Assembly (NCBI GenBank): GCA_029245345.1
Contig: JAQWPM010000022.1
Location: 62,001 to 126,000, forward strand
Source of the DNA: Longimicrobiales bacterium
GTDB taxonomy: Bacteria > Gemmatimonadota > Gemmatimonadetes > Longimicrobiales > Gaopeijiaceae
Direction: 5' to 3'
DNA: 64,000 nucleotides
A program made the translations under genes and the position numbers. The number at the start of each line of letters is the position of its first letter. Position 1 is the first letter of the stretch. Positions 1 to 7,911 of this stretch are shown piece by piece. The notes under the pieces were generated by a model, which was given only the letters and a program-made list of their open reading frames with translations, did no database searches and was not told the DNA's origin.

Positions 1-826
1 TGGTCCACGACAGTAGGTCCGGCACGGTGGAGCACAGCGCACCTGCTGCTCCCGGCGTGTTCATAGAGATGCTCCCGTCGTTGAGAAGCCCGTCCCCTCC
101 CTGCTCATAGCCCTCCGCCCTACCGGGGATGATCTGGGCCTCATGGCAATAGGACGAACGCGACAAACCCAGCGGGCCGAAGAGGTGGGCGTCGAGGTAG
201 TCGTCGTAGGACTCCCCACTCACCTCCTCGATGATCATACCGAGCAGATAGTACCCTGAGTTGTTGTACCGGTACTCCTCACCCGGGGCGAAGTCGAAGG
301 GCTCGTCCTTGAATAGGGCGAGCATCTCGGTATGGGAGAGGTCCAAGAGGCCAGCCTTCCGCCAGAAGACATCTCCGAGGCTCGTGTAGCTCTTGATTCC
401 GGACGTATGACCGAGCAGGTGGCGAATGCTCACCTCATATCCTTGGGTGGGATAGTCCGGCAAGTGCAGCGTCAGCGGATCGTCGATAGCAATCTGACCC
501 GCCTCGACCAACTGCATGACCGCCGCAGCGGTGAACTGCTTCGTGAGAGAACCGATCCGGTACACAGTCCCCGCGGTCATCGGCACGCTATTCTCGATGT
601 CTGCGACGCCGTAGCCCTTCACCATGAGCAGGTCACCGCCGCGCTTCACCCCGATGGTCAAGCCAGCGACCGGCCCGTCGCGGAGCGTCGCTTCAGCGAG
701 GGAGTCGATCCGTTCAACCAGTTCCCCACCCCACACGGGGGCCTGAGACTGCGCACAAGCTGGCAGAGTGGAGAACAGACAGCCCACGATGACAAGACGA
801 AGCATAGATCTCGAAGTCCTACTCAT
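1..826 (-). CDS. Serine hydrolase, class C beta-lactamase fold (3' end cut by window edge)
   Basis: About 275 residues are visible; the C-terminus lies outside the window. The N-terminus is hydrophobic and ends LPACAQ, so it is exported, perhaps as a lipoprotein. The beta-lactamase/D-alanyl-D-alanine carboxypeptidase motifs are present: SLTK at residues 93-96 (nucleophile Ser93, Lys96) and YNN at 187-189, with HTSGI at 140-144 between them. These proteins are usually peptidases or esterases of the PF00144 family, and true beta-lactam hydrolysis cannot be inferred. The start at 826 is chosen because AGGAG lies just upstream. A second in-frame ATG at 805 begins the hydrophobic stretch directly. 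The start overlaps the end of a small upstream ORF by 8 nt. Confidence 0.9.
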   Translation of the reverse strand, partial: MSRTSRSMLRLVIVGCLFSTLPACAQSQAPVWGGELVERIDSLAEATLRDGPVAGLTIGVKRGGDLLMVKGYGVADIENSVPMTAGTVYRIGSLTKQFTAAAVMQLVEAGQIAIDDPLTLHLPDYPTQGYEVSIRHLLGHTSGIKSYTSLGDVFWRKAGLLDLSHTEMLALFKDEPFDFAPGEEYRYNNSGYYLLGMIIEEVSGESYDDYLDAHLFGPLGLSRSSYCHEAQIIPGRAEGYEQGGDGLLNDGSISMNTPGAAGALCSTVPDLLSWT

Positions 827-1022
827 CGGTCTCTCCTAATTGACATGGATGGAAGCACCTGATCGGAACCGACCCTCGGCCGTCATCCCATTTTAGCCAC
901 AGCTCGGTAGGCTTCCGGAATTCGTATCCGGCGAGGATGGGGTAGGGATCAGCGCTCAAACCGGCCATCGTGACGCGCGCTCCGCGTGGAAATCGGGCCG
1001 CCTTCCTCTCAAAATCTGACAT
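819..1022 (-). CDS. Small hypothetical protein (doubtful)
   Basis: A 67-codon ORF starts at an ATG at 1022 (a TTG at 1043 is in frame). Its stop overlaps the start of the serine hydrolase, an arrangement compatible with translational coupling. The product is soluble, with a Trp/Asp-containing middle (ELWLKWDDGRG). I recognise no family. It could be a chance ORF; the overlap with a well-placed downstream start is the only support. Confidence 0.3.
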   Translation of the reverse strand: MSDFERKAARFPRGARVTMAGLSADPYPILAGYEFRKPTELWLKWDDGRGSVPIRCFHPCQLGETDE

Positions 1023-1353
1023 GCACCGGTCCCGTACAGACAAAGTCTGAGTGATCGATTCGCTATCGCCCTACCCGAGGAGGTAGCAGATGCGAGCTTA
1101 GGTCCAACCTGCAGGCTCGTCCAGGCGAGCAGGTCCCGTGCGCCACGCGAGCCCGCTTCCTAAAGTGCGAAACCCGCGCAGTACGCAGGTCCCCGATCGC
1201 ACCGACTCCGTACATGTGGTGGTGCCACCAGAGAAGGCCCGAAAGCGCCTTTTCACGACGATCGCTCGGCCCGAGGCTCAGCCCTCCCTCCTTTAGGTGG
1301 GCGGCTCCCTAAGTAGGCTGGGCATGACATCCATAATGTCTGCGTTAAGCGCC
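1023..1353. other. Non-coding stretch before attC-like repeat
   Basis: About 330 bp hold no convincing ORF on either strand. At 1344-1350 there is a GTTAAGC heptamer that fits the integron core-site consensus GTTRRRY. It faces the GTCTAAC of the attC-like element ten bases further on. Nothing else is recognised. Confidence 0.4.
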
Positions 1354-1473
1354 GTCTAACGACTTTGAAAATCTGCTGCGCGACTAGAATGCTTCCCACG
1401 GGTCGCGAGGTGCAATCCGAGTTATTCGGGAACCTCTACGTCATCGCGCGACGGCAGCAATTTCTTGTTATGA
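1354..1473 (-). repeat. attC-like imperfect inverted repeat, copy 1
   Basis: Seen directly: GTCTAAC (1354-1360), then CTGCTGCGCGA (1373-1383), about 60 bp of spacer, TCGCGCGACGGCAGCA (1444-1459) and GTTATGA (1467-1473). The arms are complementary. Read on the minus strand the element ends in GTTAGAC, a perfect match to the integron core site GTTRRRY. It begins about 27 bp after the stop of the minus-strand gene that precedes it, as an attC does behind a cassette gene. The simple-site half GTTATGA is imperfect. Related elements lie at about 2467 and 3620. The attC identity is an inference from layout and motif. Confidence 0.5.
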
Positions 1474-1499
1474 AGCTCACAACCCAGAAATTGTAGCAG

Positions 1500-2438
1500 C
1501 TAGTTAATGACGATCGGCTCCAGATGGACAGGTGAAATCACTCGTGAATCTGGCGCCAGGTCTGCCGCAGCCTGAACGAACGGCACGATGTTGCGCTCGT
1601 AGTCCGCCTGCTGAGAGTAACCGTACGGGAGGCGGAAGTTGTCCCAGTGGGTCGGGATCACGATCGACGGGTACCCAGTAGACCGAAGAAGGCGCTCATC
1701 GTAATTGTATAGACCCAACCGAGACCCGTTGATACCCGCCAAGAGGATATCCGGATTCAGGCCCTGGTACTCGCGCTCAATGAAGTTCATAGACCCCATA
1801 GTGAGAACATCATGGCGAGCGAATCGAGCCAAGAAGCTCAGTGAGCCCCCTTCGATGAACTGGTCGATTCGGAGCGGCACTTGCAGCGTGCTCGCGTCCG
1901 TGAGGCGCCGAGAGTCATAGTAGCGCTTCTCGTTAAGGGCCGAGTGTATCGTTGGGACGATTCTGACAGAGAATCCATCGAACTGATAGTCTTCGCCCCC
2001 CTGCACGGCATAGAGTTGATCCTCGGGAACGCCGTAGGCCCGTAGGATCGTGATCACGGTCTCCGTGCCGATGACCTTCGCGCCGGTCTTCTTCGCGATA
2101 TAGGGGACGTCGCCGAGATGATCGTAGTGACCATGGTGGATGAGGATGAAGTCAGCCACGGTGATGATCTCGTCGATCAACGTTGTATCGGACCAGGCAG
2201 GATCCGTCCGCGCGAAATTCGGTCTCGGATCCTCCGGATGAACGCCATCCCCGTACTTGAGGCGGGAGATGTAAGGATCGATGAGGACCGTCACAGTCCC
2301 GTCGTTGACCTCCCATCCGGCCGCCCCCAGGTACGTGAAGCGAATTGGATCTGCTCCCCCCTCCTGTGCATCTACGCTAGGTCCAGCCATCGCGATCGCA
2401 ACAGCCAGAAAGAGTGTTGATTTCAAGGCACTGCTCAT
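1500..2438 (-). CDS. Secreted metallo-beta-lactamase-fold hydrolase
   Basis: A 312-residue product with a signal peptide (MSSALKSTLFLAVAIAMAG, cleavage near VDA-Q). The zinc motif HHGHYDHLGD at 101-110 supplies HxHxDH, and a C-terminal THWDNF supplies a further His. The fold resembles the UlaG-like/PF12706-PF13483 branch rather than antibiotic-hydrolysing lactamases; the substrate is unknown. The ATG at 2438 is chosen because it begins the signal peptide. A longer frame to 2498 would run into the attC-like repeat. The gene lies between two attC-like elements, with 28 bp from the upstream element to the start and 27 bp from the stop to the downstream one, as in a gene cassette. Confidence 0.85.
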   Translation of the reverse strand: MSSALKSTLFLAVAIAMAGPSVDAQEGGADPIRFTYLGAAGWEVNDGTVTVLIDPYISRLKYGDGVHPEDPRPNFARTDPAWSDTTLIDEIITVADFILIHHGHYDHLGDVPYIAKKTGAKVIGTETVITILRAYGVPEDQLYAVQGGEDYQFDGFSVRIVPTIHSALNEKRYYDSRRLTDASTLQVPLRIDQFIEGGSLSFLARFARHDVLTMGSMNFIEREYQGLNPDILLAGINGSRLGLYNYDERLLRSTGYPSIVIPTHWDNFRLPYGYSQQADYERNIVPFVQAAADLAPDSRVISPVHLEPIVIN

Positions 2439-2466
2439 CGGATTGCCAGCCGGGTCTAAAGGGAGC

Positions 2467-2568
2467 GTCCTAACGACTTTGGAATTCTGTTGCCGCACCT
2501 TAGTAGCTGCCGGCGAGCGCAGCGAATCACCCTCACGCCATCAGCGGACAGCAGCAATTCCTTGGTAC
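2467..2568 (-). repeat. attC-like imperfect inverted repeat, copy 2
   Basis: The left arm carries GTCCTAACGACTTTGGAATT and CTGTTGCCGC (2467-2495). The right arm carries GCGGACAGCAGCAATTCC (2544-2561) and GGTAC. The arms pair through GGAATT..TTGC..CCGC. The first 18 bases repeat copy 1 almost exactly (CTAACGACTTTG-AA), although the genes between the copies are unrelated in sequence. The minus-strand core reads GTTAGGA, one base off GTTRRRY. It sits between two metallo-beta-lactamase-fold genes. Confidence 0.45.
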
Positions 2569-2730
2569 ACGGCAAGCGACCATCGGGCCAAGAGAGCGTC
2601 AAGGCCCGCCGGACTTTCCATCGTCGTCCATCGGTCTCAGAATACGAATCTCAGGTTCGGACAAGGCGGTCGCACCGCGGATCCACCGTCCCACTCTCAG
2701 GTCGACCCATTCGTCTAGGTAGGAGATTCC

Positions 2731-3588
2731 ATGCGTCCAGGGCGAGTCCCGCTGCTGTTCACCGTAGTCGCCGCATTCATGTCCCCAGCGGACGTGACCG
2801 CGCGCGTTCAAGACGTGGACACAACGATTGAGTCAATCCGTGTGATCGGGAACATCTACTACGTCGGTGGGCAGTTCGGCTCCTACCTCATCACCACACC
2901 TGAGGGTCACATACTCCACGACACGGGCAGCTCCGAGATGCACGAGGTCATCCTCGCGAACATCGAGCGGCTCGGATTCGACGTCGCTGATGTACGAATC
3001 ATGATCTCGAGTCACGCACACTGGGACCATGTGGGGGGACACGCCGCCATGAAGCGAGTGACCGGTGCGCAGGTGGTGGCGCTTGGAGGAGATGCCCAGG
3101 CCCTTGAGTCGGGGGAGGACAACTCGGCTCTGGGAGCCCGGGGCTGGGAGCCCGTCGCAGTGGACCGCGTCATCCGTGACGGTGAGACAGTCACGCTTGG
3201 CGGAGTGACGCTGCGGGGCACCTTGACGGGTGGGCACACTCAGGGGGCGACCTTGTGGATGACGACGGTGGAAGAGAACGGCTCGGAAATCACAGTGGCA
3301 TTCCGGGGCGGCGAGATCCCGAACGCCGGCGTTCAACTCATCGACAATCCTAGGCACCCGTCAGTCGTCGAGGATACGAAACGGACGCTGGAGAGGCTGA
3401 ACGCGCTTGAGCCCCCCGACCTCTTCCTCCACAATCACGCGAGTCCAGCTCCGATGGAGCTCGACCCATCTCTGCCCATCCATCCGAGATGTGTCACGTG
3501 CTTCGACGCGGACGGGTGGACCGCTTATGTGGCTAGGGTCACCGAGGCCTTCGAGAGGATGCTCCGAGAGGGGGGCAATCGGCTCTGA
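2731..3588 (+). CDS. Subclass B3-like metallo-beta-lactamase
   Basis: A 285-residue exported protein (hydrophobic leader to about residue 25). Zinc motif HAHWDHVGG gives His95, His97, Asp99 and His100; His169 lies in GGHTQGAT; and a third His site lies in LFLHNHASP (234-236). The spacing and the blocks around NIERLGF, GAQVVA, DRVIRDGETVTLGG follow the B3 lactamase family layout. Activity on carbapenems is possible but unproven, because many B3-like proteins are lactonases or housekeeping hydrolases. A GGAG lies 8 bp before the ATG. The gene is flanked by attC-like repeat 2 and half-repeat 3, but its orientation is opposite to the gene of the neighbouring putative cassette. Confidence 0.85.
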   Translation: MRPGRVPLLFTVVAAFMSPADVTARVQDVDTTIESIRVIGNIYYVGGQFGSYLITTPEGHILHDTGSSEMHEVILANIERLGFDVADVRIMISSHAHWDHVGGHAAMKRVTGAQVVALGGDAQALESGEDNSALGARGWEPVAVDRVIRDGETVTLGGVTLRGTLTGGHTQGATLWMTTVEENGSEITVAFRGGEIPNAGVQLIDNPRHPSVVEDTKRTLERLNALEPPDLFLHNHASPAPMELDPSLPIHPRCVTCFDADGWTAYVARVTEAFERMLREGGNRL

Positions 3589-3619
3589 CAGTTCACGTCC
3601 CGAGAGTGCGTCGCTTGCC

Positions 3620-3650
3620 GTCTAACGACTCGCGGTTCTGCTGCACCGCC
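3620..3650 (-). repeat. attC-like half site, copy 3
   Basis: GTCTAACGACTCGCGGTTCT followed by GCTGCACC repeats the left arm of copies 1 and 2 (GTCTAACGACT then CTGCTGC). On the minus strand it ends in a perfect GTTAGAC core. The matching right arm is not found, because the stop of the gamma-glutamyltransferase gene lies only 6 bp away. It is therefore either a truncated site or a chance resemblance. Confidence 0.35.
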
Positions 3651-3655
3651 CTCAC

Positions 3656-5542
3656 CTACCAACCCACTGCGTAGGCCACTCGCCTCGGGTCTGCTCCTGC
3701 CCAGAAAGTCCCGGTAATGGGGTCCCGAAAGATCCCCTGATTGCTGCCGAGGCTGTATGGAGCGGCAAGCTCTACGGTGTGTCCGATGTCCCTGAGCGCC
3801 GCGACGATGTCAGAGTCCACACGATTCTCAAGATTTAAGACGAGTTCTGCATCGAGCAGATAGAAGTTCGGCGCCGCTGTGAGGGCGAACCGGGGCGCCG
3901 CCACCGCCTCCTGGATCGACATTCCGAACTCCAGAACGTTGAGTATGGCCTGGAACTGTGTCTGGCCGATGGTCTCGCCGCCGGGAGATCCGATCGCAAG
4001 GACGAACTCGCCGTCTTTCATGACAATGACGGGGGAGTTGTTCAGCAACGGAATCTGTCCACCGCGGACGTAGTTGACATCATCCGGATAGGGGGAGGTC
4101 GAGCCGATCCGGGTCCCGTTGTTGAACAGCAGTCCCGTAGTCCCGACGACCACGCCAGTGCCGAACCCTCCACCGTGGGTCGGCGTTGCGGCTATCACAT
4201 TTCCGAATTGGTCTGCCACGGAAAAGCTGGTCGTACCGCCTACCTCGGCACCCTCATCGAACTGAGGTCCACGAGGGGCTGCCATCAAAGCCGATGCTTC
4301 GGTTGTCGAGTGAGGTGGCTGGCCCGCTTCCGGATAGTGCATCGCTGCCAGCCGGCTGATCAGTTCACGGCGCTCGGTCGCGTACTCTTTCGACAGCATG
4401 CCTGCCACGGGGATATCCGTGAACTTGGGGTCGCCGACATAGTGGTAGATGTCGGACTTCGCGACCTTGATAGCCTCAGCAAGGATGTGCAGGGTCTCCG
4501 CGCTGTTGTGACCCATTGCCCTGAGGTCGAAGCCCTCCACGAGGTTCAGCTGCATGGCGACTTCGAAGCCACCTCGGGACGTCGAGGGACTTGAGTAGAT
4601 GTCGTAACCCCGGAACGTCGTGTGAACCGGATCGGCCCAAATCGGCTCATACGCGGCGAAATCGTCGAGCGTGAAGTCACCACCGTTTTCGCTGTAGAAT
4701 TGGGCCATCTCTTGGGCAATGTCACCCTTGTAAAAGAGATCGAAGGCGGCCTGCAGAGCTTCGGATCTGCTTTTGCCCTCCGCGAGCGCCTGTCGCTCAG
4801 CTTGCACCACCCGCCTGAAGGTGTTCGCCAGGTCGGTCATGCGGAACATCTCCCCAGGCTCCGGCACCTTTCCGTCAGGCAAGAAAACCCCCGCACTCGT
4901 CGGGAACTGTTCGAAGAACGATTGGGATCGGGCGATGGAGCCGGCGAAGGACGCTTCGATCGGGTGCCCGTTCTCCGCGTAGTCGATGGCCGGCTCGAGG
5001 ACCTCGGCGAGACTCATCGTGCCGAAGCGGTCCAGGACCGCGATCCAGCCTCCAAACAGCCCCGGGACCACACCCGCTCGAATCCCTCTATTCAGAGCCT
5101 CCCGCGTCATCGTCTCCGGGACGATCGCCAGAGCGGCGGCCCCCGTCGCGCCCAACGAATAGACCTGATCGGTCGCCTTGTCATAGATCGTGATGAAGCC
5201 GTTCCCACCGGTACCCGAGCTCTGTGGCCTCACGACGTGCAGGGTCGCCAAGGTAGCCACCGTGGCATCGGCCGCGTTGCCTCCCTGAAGCAGGACCCTC
5301 AGTCCCGTTGTCGAGGCGAGCGGATGACCCGCGGTGACTGCTCCGTTCGTGAATTGAACGGCCGGTCGGTACACGGAAAGAGACTGAGCCGCAGGACCCG
5401 CTGCATCCGGATGTATCTGGTCCTGGCGATTCTGCGCTTGCCCCTCGACAGGTGCCTCCAGGTCGAGGACCCTGCCCAGTGCCAACAGAGCCAGGATCAG
5501 GACACCACCAATCACGCCCCAGAATCTATTCTCTCTACTCAT
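3656..5542 (-). CDS. ggt: Gamma-glutamyltransferase, membrane-anchored/exported
   Basis: 628 residues with an N-terminal hydrophobic segment (residues 8-23). The family makes a single chain that cleaves itself before a catalytic Thr. Here GGTTSFSVADQ places that Thr near residue 437, leaving a small subunit of about 192 residues, the usual size. Other family blocks are SRGGFEVAMQLNLVEGFD, NNSPVIVMKDGEFVLAIGSP and GSPGGETIGQ. It hydrolyses or transfers gamma-glutamyl groups from glutathione and peptides outside the cytoplasm. GAGGAG stands about 10 bp before the ATG at 5542. It could be the first unit of the putative cassette region, since an integrase remnant lies about 500 bp upstream. Confidence 0.95.
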   Translation of the reverse strand: MSRENRFWGVIGGVLILALLALGRVLDLEAPVEGQAQNRQDQIHPDAAGPAAQSLSVYRPAVQFTNGAVTAGHPLASTTGLRVLLQGGNAADATVATLATLHVVRPQSSGTGGNGFITIYDKATDQVYSLGATGAAALAIVPETMTREALNRGIRAGVVPGLFGGWIAVLDRFGTMSLAEVLEPAIDYAENGHPIEASFAGSIARSQSFFEQFPTSAGVFLPDGKVPEPGEMFRMTDLANTFRRVVQAERQALAEGKSRSEALQAAFDLFYKGDIAQEMAQFYSENGGDFTLDDFAAYEPIWADPVHTTFRGYDIYSSPSTSRGGFEVAMQLNLVEGFDLRAMGHNSAETLHILAEAIKVAKSDIYHYVGDPKFTDIPVAGMLSKEYATERRELISRLAAMHYPEAGQPPHSTTEASALMAAPRGPQFDEGAEVGGTTSFSVADQFGNVIAATPTHGGGFGTGVVVGTTGLLFNNGTRIGSTSPYPDDVNYVRGGQIPLLNNSPVIVMKDGEFVLAIGSPGGETIGQTQFQAILNVLEFGMSIQEAVAAPRFALTAAPNFYLLDAELVLNLENRVDSDIVAALRDIGHTVELAAPYSLGSNQGIFRDPITGTFWAGADPRRVAYAVGW

Positions 5543-5769
5543 GGCACTTTGCTCCTCGTTCTATCCAGCGTGACGTTCGGTCTCCAGGCCTGGTGCCGGC
5601 GAGGCACGATACCGCCCACAAGGGGCGATGTTCGCACGGTCAGTGCGCTGCCTAGTGCGTCACGATTCTGGAGCACGGATCGTCGGCAAACAACCCCAGG
5701 ACGCACCGGACTGGCGACCGAGCCGACCCGCGTCAGGACGCTTGTGAGGACGGGCGCTGGAAAGCGAGA

Positions 5770-5990
5770 CGAATGTCTCGGCAAAGGTGGGCGGTTTCCT
5801 GTGTTTTGCAGACTGCTCATAGGCGTAGGCCAGCCGAAGCAGTGTCGGCGCTCAGCCCACGCAGCACCGGAGAAGCGGAGAAGCGGAGCCCTACCGGAAG
5901 CCCTGAGACAAAGCCCATGGGGACGGTGATGCTCGGGTACCCGGCCATCGCAGCCGCGCTATAGCCATCACCGCCGAGAGGGCTTGGTTC
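5770..5990 (-). pseudogene. Remnant of an amidase C-terminus
   Basis: In one frame the minus strand reads GGDGYSAAAMAGYPSITVPM then GFVSGLPVGLRF. In another frame, after about 50 bp, it reads LRLAYAYEQSAKHRKPP. These are consecutive C-terminal blocks of the amidase signature family; compare TGFPALTVPMGF and IRIAYAYEQRTQHRRPP in the intact amidase at 26465-28027. No catalytic Lys/Ser region is present, so only a frameshifted tail survives. It lies directly against the integrase remnant, and one open frame runs through both, which makes a misleading fused ORF of 162 codons. Confidence 0.7.
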
Positions 5991-6009
5991 TGTGAACTCG
6001 CCCTCAGCT

Positions 6010-6210
6010 TCAACTGATCCCGAGAGGCTCAGCGAACGCTTCGACCTCCAACGGCCCGGCCCCTCCGGGTCACGACCGCCGTGGCACGTCAGATACCGGC
6101 GAATCCAGGCCAGATAGGTCTTCTCGGTTCTCCGACTTAGCTGCCTCGTCCAGATGCCTCGGCTCATTTGTTCGAAGAGCCACTGCCGCGCTTGCGGCGC
6201 GAGTACAGCA
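6010..6210 (-). pseudogene. Remnant of integron-type tyrosine recombinase (N-terminal SAM-like domain)
   Basis: The minus strand encodes WLFEQMSRGIWTRQLSRRTE then KTYLAWIRRYLTCHGGRDPE. After a +1 shift near 6055 it reads PLEVEAFAEPLGIS and stops at 6010. This matches the N-terminal domain of integron integrases (typical blocks RTEQAYVxWIRRFI.FHGKRHP and EVEAFL). The catalytic domain with the Arg-His-Arg-Tyr residues is absent, so the gene is dead. The same N-terminal domain also occurs in some other tyrosine recombinases. The attC-like repeats 2.4-4.7 kb away favour the integron reading. Confidence 0.65.
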
Positions 6211-6337
6211 TGTCCGGACACCGGCCGGTTGAGCTCGAGCCCTAGATCGGCTTCGATTCGTCGTTTCATCCATCGACCATCCCCACAAACAGTGGGCGAC
6301 GGCATGGACGGATGGGCCGTCGTCTTTACTGTGCCGC

Positions 6338-6871
6338 TCAGTCCCCGCCCGAGTCCAACCCCAAATCCAGAATCTCCGCCTCGAGCGACGCTTCACCGTC
6401 CGAGTGCGATATCCTGACCCGCCCCACCGTCACCGGCAGGCTGAACCGCCTCGGCCCAGCGCTTCCGGGATTCATCCACAGCACACCGTCTCGCTCGCGA
6501 ATGAACGGCTCATGTGTGTGGCCGAAGACGACCATCTTCATGCCGGCAGCCTGGGGGTCCAGGTCGAGCTCTTCATTTATGTGAAGTACATAGGCGAGTA
6601 CGGGGTTGGTGTCCGTATTCGGCTGGTCCGCACCGGCAGGATCCACAGCCATGAGGTCGACGACCTGCGAGTGAGGGAGCGCAGCCCGAAGAGTTCCATA
6701 GTCAGTGTTGCCAAACACGGCATAGGTGGGCGCGATCTGGTTCAGGGCATCGAGGATGTCGGAGCCTCCCACATCTCCGGCGTGCAAAATGAGGTCACTG
6801 CCCTCAAGCGCCTGCAGCGCCTCCGGCCTGAGTTGGCCGTGCGTGTCTGAAATCACCCCAATCGTGCGCAT
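6338..6871 (-). CDS. YfcE/MJ0936-type metallophosphoesterase
   Basis: 177 residues, close to the family's usual 160-185. The full calcineurin-like metal site is visible: SDTHGQ (Asp9, His11), GDVGG (Asp33), GNTD (Asn55), GHTHEP (His118, His120) and NPGS. The protein hydrolyses phosphodiesters in vitro; the physiological substrate in this family is unknown. A 20-25 residue insert precedes VLAYVLHINEEL. The ATG at 6871 is preferred because GGAGAGG precedes it and it begins at the first strand; a frame to 6907 adds 12 non-conserved residues. It is divergent from the PhzF gene, with 83 bp between them. Confidence 0.93.
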   Translation of the reverse strand: MRTIGVISDTHGQLRPEALQALEGSDLILHAGDVGGSDILDALNQIAPTYAVFGNTDYGTLRAALPHSQVVDLMAVDPAGADQPNTDTNPVLAYVLHINEELDLDPQAAGMKMVVFGHTHEPFIRERDGVLWMNPGSAGPRRFSLPVTVGRVRISHSDGEASLEAEILDLGLDSGGD

Positions 6872-6954
6872 TCCCTCTCCATTGCCGCTGATGTCTCCTG
6901 CAGCCAAGGTAGGTCACGACCAGCCGGTACGCGTACCCTCTCCTCTGCACTTCC

Positions 6955-7911
6955 ATGAATCTCCCGTTCCAAACCCTCGACGTATTCACTGAAGAAATCT
7001 TCGGTGGAAACCCACTAGGCCTCTTCACCGACGCGACACATCTCCCGACGGAGCTGATGCAGCGCATCGCCTTAGAAATGCACCTGTCGGAGACAGTGTT
7101 CCTGGGCCCCCCAGAAACACCCGAGGGCACGGCCCGGGTTCGCATCTTCACGCCGGGACGGGAGGTGCCTTTTGCGGGGCACCCCACAGTCGGCTCGGCA
7201 ATTTTTCTGGCGGCGCTCGGTCATGCGGGGCCGCTGGAGGGGAACGGAGAGGTCACGGTCGTTCTCGAAGAGAACGTGGGACCGGTGCCCGTCGTGGTCC
7301 GCTACGAGAACGGGACCCCCGTCTTCGCTCGCTTCACGACGGCGCTGCTTCCGGAGCACCGACCGGCTCCTCATTCAGCGGCTGACCTCGCGGCTATGGT
7401 CGGCCTCTCGGCGGAAGACGTATGCGACGTGGAGCCGTCCTGCGGCCGCGGCGGTCCGAATGGGCTCTCCCCAGAAATGGTGTCGTGTGGGCTGCCCTAC
7501 TACTGCATCCCGGTGAAGAGCATCGACGCGGTTCGGAAGTCCGCGCTCGACATGACCCTGTGGAAGAGTATGGGCGTCGCGACAGGTTGGGCGGATCATG
7601 TCTACGTGCTGTGCATGTCCGGCGAAGGAGACGCAGTCGATGTGCACGTGCGCATGTACGCACCAGGCTCGGGGGTCCCAGAAGACCCGGCAACAGGCTC
7701 GGCGGCAGCAGCGCTTGGCGGCTACCTGTCAGCGGCAGACGGACGCGACGAAGGCTCGCTCTCCTGGACTGTCGAGCAGGGGATCGAAATGGGTCGACCC
7801 TCACTTTTGTATGTAGAAGCGGACCGAGCCGGCGGAGAGACTACGGCGGTACGCGTGGGCGGCAGCGCGGTCTTCGTGAGCGCAGGTACAATGGACGTGC
7901 CCAACCCGTGA
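6955..7911 (+). CDS. PhzF-family isomerase/epimerase
   Basis: 318 residues. PhzF-type diaminopimelate-epimerase fold: N-terminal FQTLDVFTEEIFGGNPLG, catalytic Glu46 in SETVFL, FAGHPTVG in the first half and EDPATGSAAAALGGYL in the second. Members isomerise trans-2,3-dihydro-3-hydroxyanthranilate in phenazine synthesis, but most stand-alone copies have no known substrate and no phenazine genes lie here. It opens a plus-strand run, and its stop overlaps the GTG start of the next gene by 4 nt. Confidence 0.92.
   Translation: MNLPFQTLDVFTEEIFGGNPLGLFTDATHLPTELMQRIALEMHLSETVFLGPPETPEGTARVRIFTPGREVPFAGHPTVGSAIFLAALGHAGPLEGNGEVTVVLEENVGPVPVVVRYENGTPVFARFTTALLPEHRPAPHSAADLAAMVGLSAEDVCDVEPSCGRGGPNGLSPEMVSCGLPYYCIPVKSIDAVRKSALDMTLWKSMGVATGWADHVYVLCMSGEGDAVDVHVRMYAPGSGVPEDPATGSAAAALGGYLSAADGRDEGSLSWTVEQGIEMGRPSLLYVEADRAGGETTAVRVGGSAVFVSAGTMDVPNP

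Noticed and set aside
3620-3650. A full third attC site
   Set aside because: Only the left arm is present; the complementary arm would have to lie inside the gamma-glutamyltransferase coding end and is not there.
4622-5929. 435-codon open frame antisense to gamma-glutamyltransferase
   Set aside because: Composition is Arg/His-rich with no family blocks, and the opposite strand has a full GGT with catalytic Thr.
6338-6907. Upstream start at 6907 for the metallophosphoesterase
   Set aside because: The ATG at 6871 has GGAGAGG directly upstream and begins at the first conserved strand.
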